Notes under the pieces: generated by a model | Told to the model about the DNA's origin: nothing | Seen by the model: the letters and a program-made list of their open reading frames with translations, nothing else | Databases searched by the model: none | Assembly (NCBI RefSeq): GCF_003712105.1 | Contig: NZ_RHLG01000001.1 | Span: forward strand, 868,001-932,000 | Origin: Winogradskyella sp. | GTDB lineage: Bacteria; Bacteroidota; Bacteroidia; Flavobacteriales; Flavobacteriaceae | Direction: 5' to 3' | DNA: 64,000 nt | Shown: one piece after another, positions 63,860 to 64,000 of the stretch | How positions within the stretch are numbered: the stretch's first letter is position 1 | Layout of the letters: each line of letters opens with the position of its first letter | Translations under genes and position numbers: made by a program

Positions 63860-64000
63860 ATGTTTAGAAGTAAATTACCTGCTGACCCAACATCATTAGT
63901 TTTAGGAATAATAGCTATAGTATTAGGTATTGCTGGTTGCTGTTGTTATGGTATTTCTGCAATTATTCCTTTGGGATTAAGTATTGCAGGATTAGTAATG
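63860..64000 (+). CDS. CCC-motif membrane protein (3' end outside window)
   Basis: The frame runs from ATG 63860 to the window edge without a stop. The visible 47 residues contain a polar start (MFRSKLPADPTSLVLGIIAI) and a hydrophobic helix with three successive cysteines (GIAGCCCYG), then a second helix. This is the hallmark of a small flavobacterial CCC-motif membrane protein family of unknown function, often encoded with DUF2752 proteins. Confidence 0.72.
   Translation, partial: MFRSKLPADPTSLVLGIIAIVLGIAGCCCYGISAIIPLGLSIAGLVM

Overview
This is a 64 kb stretch of an AT-rich chromosome from a member of the Bacteroidota, almost certainly a (probably marine) Flavobacteriaceae. The basis is four large surface proteins ending in type IX secretion (T9SS) sorting domains, two TonB-dependent receptors, a DUF4270 lipoprotein, an atpD-atpC pair detached from the rest of the ATP synthase genes, a DksA-like protein without its zinc cysteines, and many promoter elements of the flavobacterial form TAnnTTTG. 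Genus cannot be told from the sequence. I saw no tRNA, rRNA, CRISPR array, transposase, integrase or phage gene. No gene-free stretch exceeds 300 bases; the longest are about 180-210 bases and are described as features.

Layout. 1-5.4 kb: the 3' part of a haem/haemoglobin-type TonB receptor (5' end outside the window) and a secreted lamin-tail protein. 5.4-15.8 kb: recX, a cupin-like protein, and a biotin region (bioB; further on bioF-DUF2007-bioD-bioA plus a stand-alone ketoacyl synthase), with a flotillin/NfeD membrane-organisation pair and a Coa1-like protein between. 16-21.8 kb: two repeat-rich T9SS surface proteins with the remnant of an HTH regulator gene between them. 21.8-27.6 kb: a mutagenic SOS cassette (SRAP protein, Y-family polymerase, second DnaE) divergent from its likely self-cleaving S24 repressor, with paired repeats in the shared promoter. 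27.7-38.6 kb, nearly all on the minus strand: atpD-atpC, a TonB receptor with an SGNH-hydrolase lipoprotein, then a starch-synthase-domain protein, DUF4270 and glmS. 38.7-43.5 kb: panC-panD-YbhN-type membrane protein-degenerate esterase-radA. 43.5-46.7 kb: a small unknown protein and a two-component operon with a membrane protein and a secreted protein. 46.8-56 kb: ileS-dksA-like-unknown-lspA-large T9SS protein. 55.9-58.3 kb (minus): rimK, an AstE/aspartoacylase-type hydrolase and 5-formyl-THF cyclo-ligase. 58.4-64 kb: uvrC, a patatin-BamA fusion, hmgA and the start of a CCC-motif membrane protein.

How the genes fit together. Most of the window is conserved housekeeping (biotin, pantothenate, amino sugar, ATP synthesis, repair, translation) interrupted by accessory surface-protein genes. 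The parts most worth following are: a GC-rich palindromic repeat inserted in frame into bioF; a ketoacyl synthase near the biotin genes with no bioC/bioH in sight; the SOS cassette operator; several genes whose TAnnTTTG element lies 4-7 nt from the start codon, implying leaderless mRNAs; and inverted repeats at or very near the start codons of the surface-protein genes and at the 5' end of the hmgA transcript. No wholly novel multi-gene system is evident. The best candidates for under-described biology are the rimK/AstE-like pair, the SGNH/TonB-receptor pair and the two-component operon.
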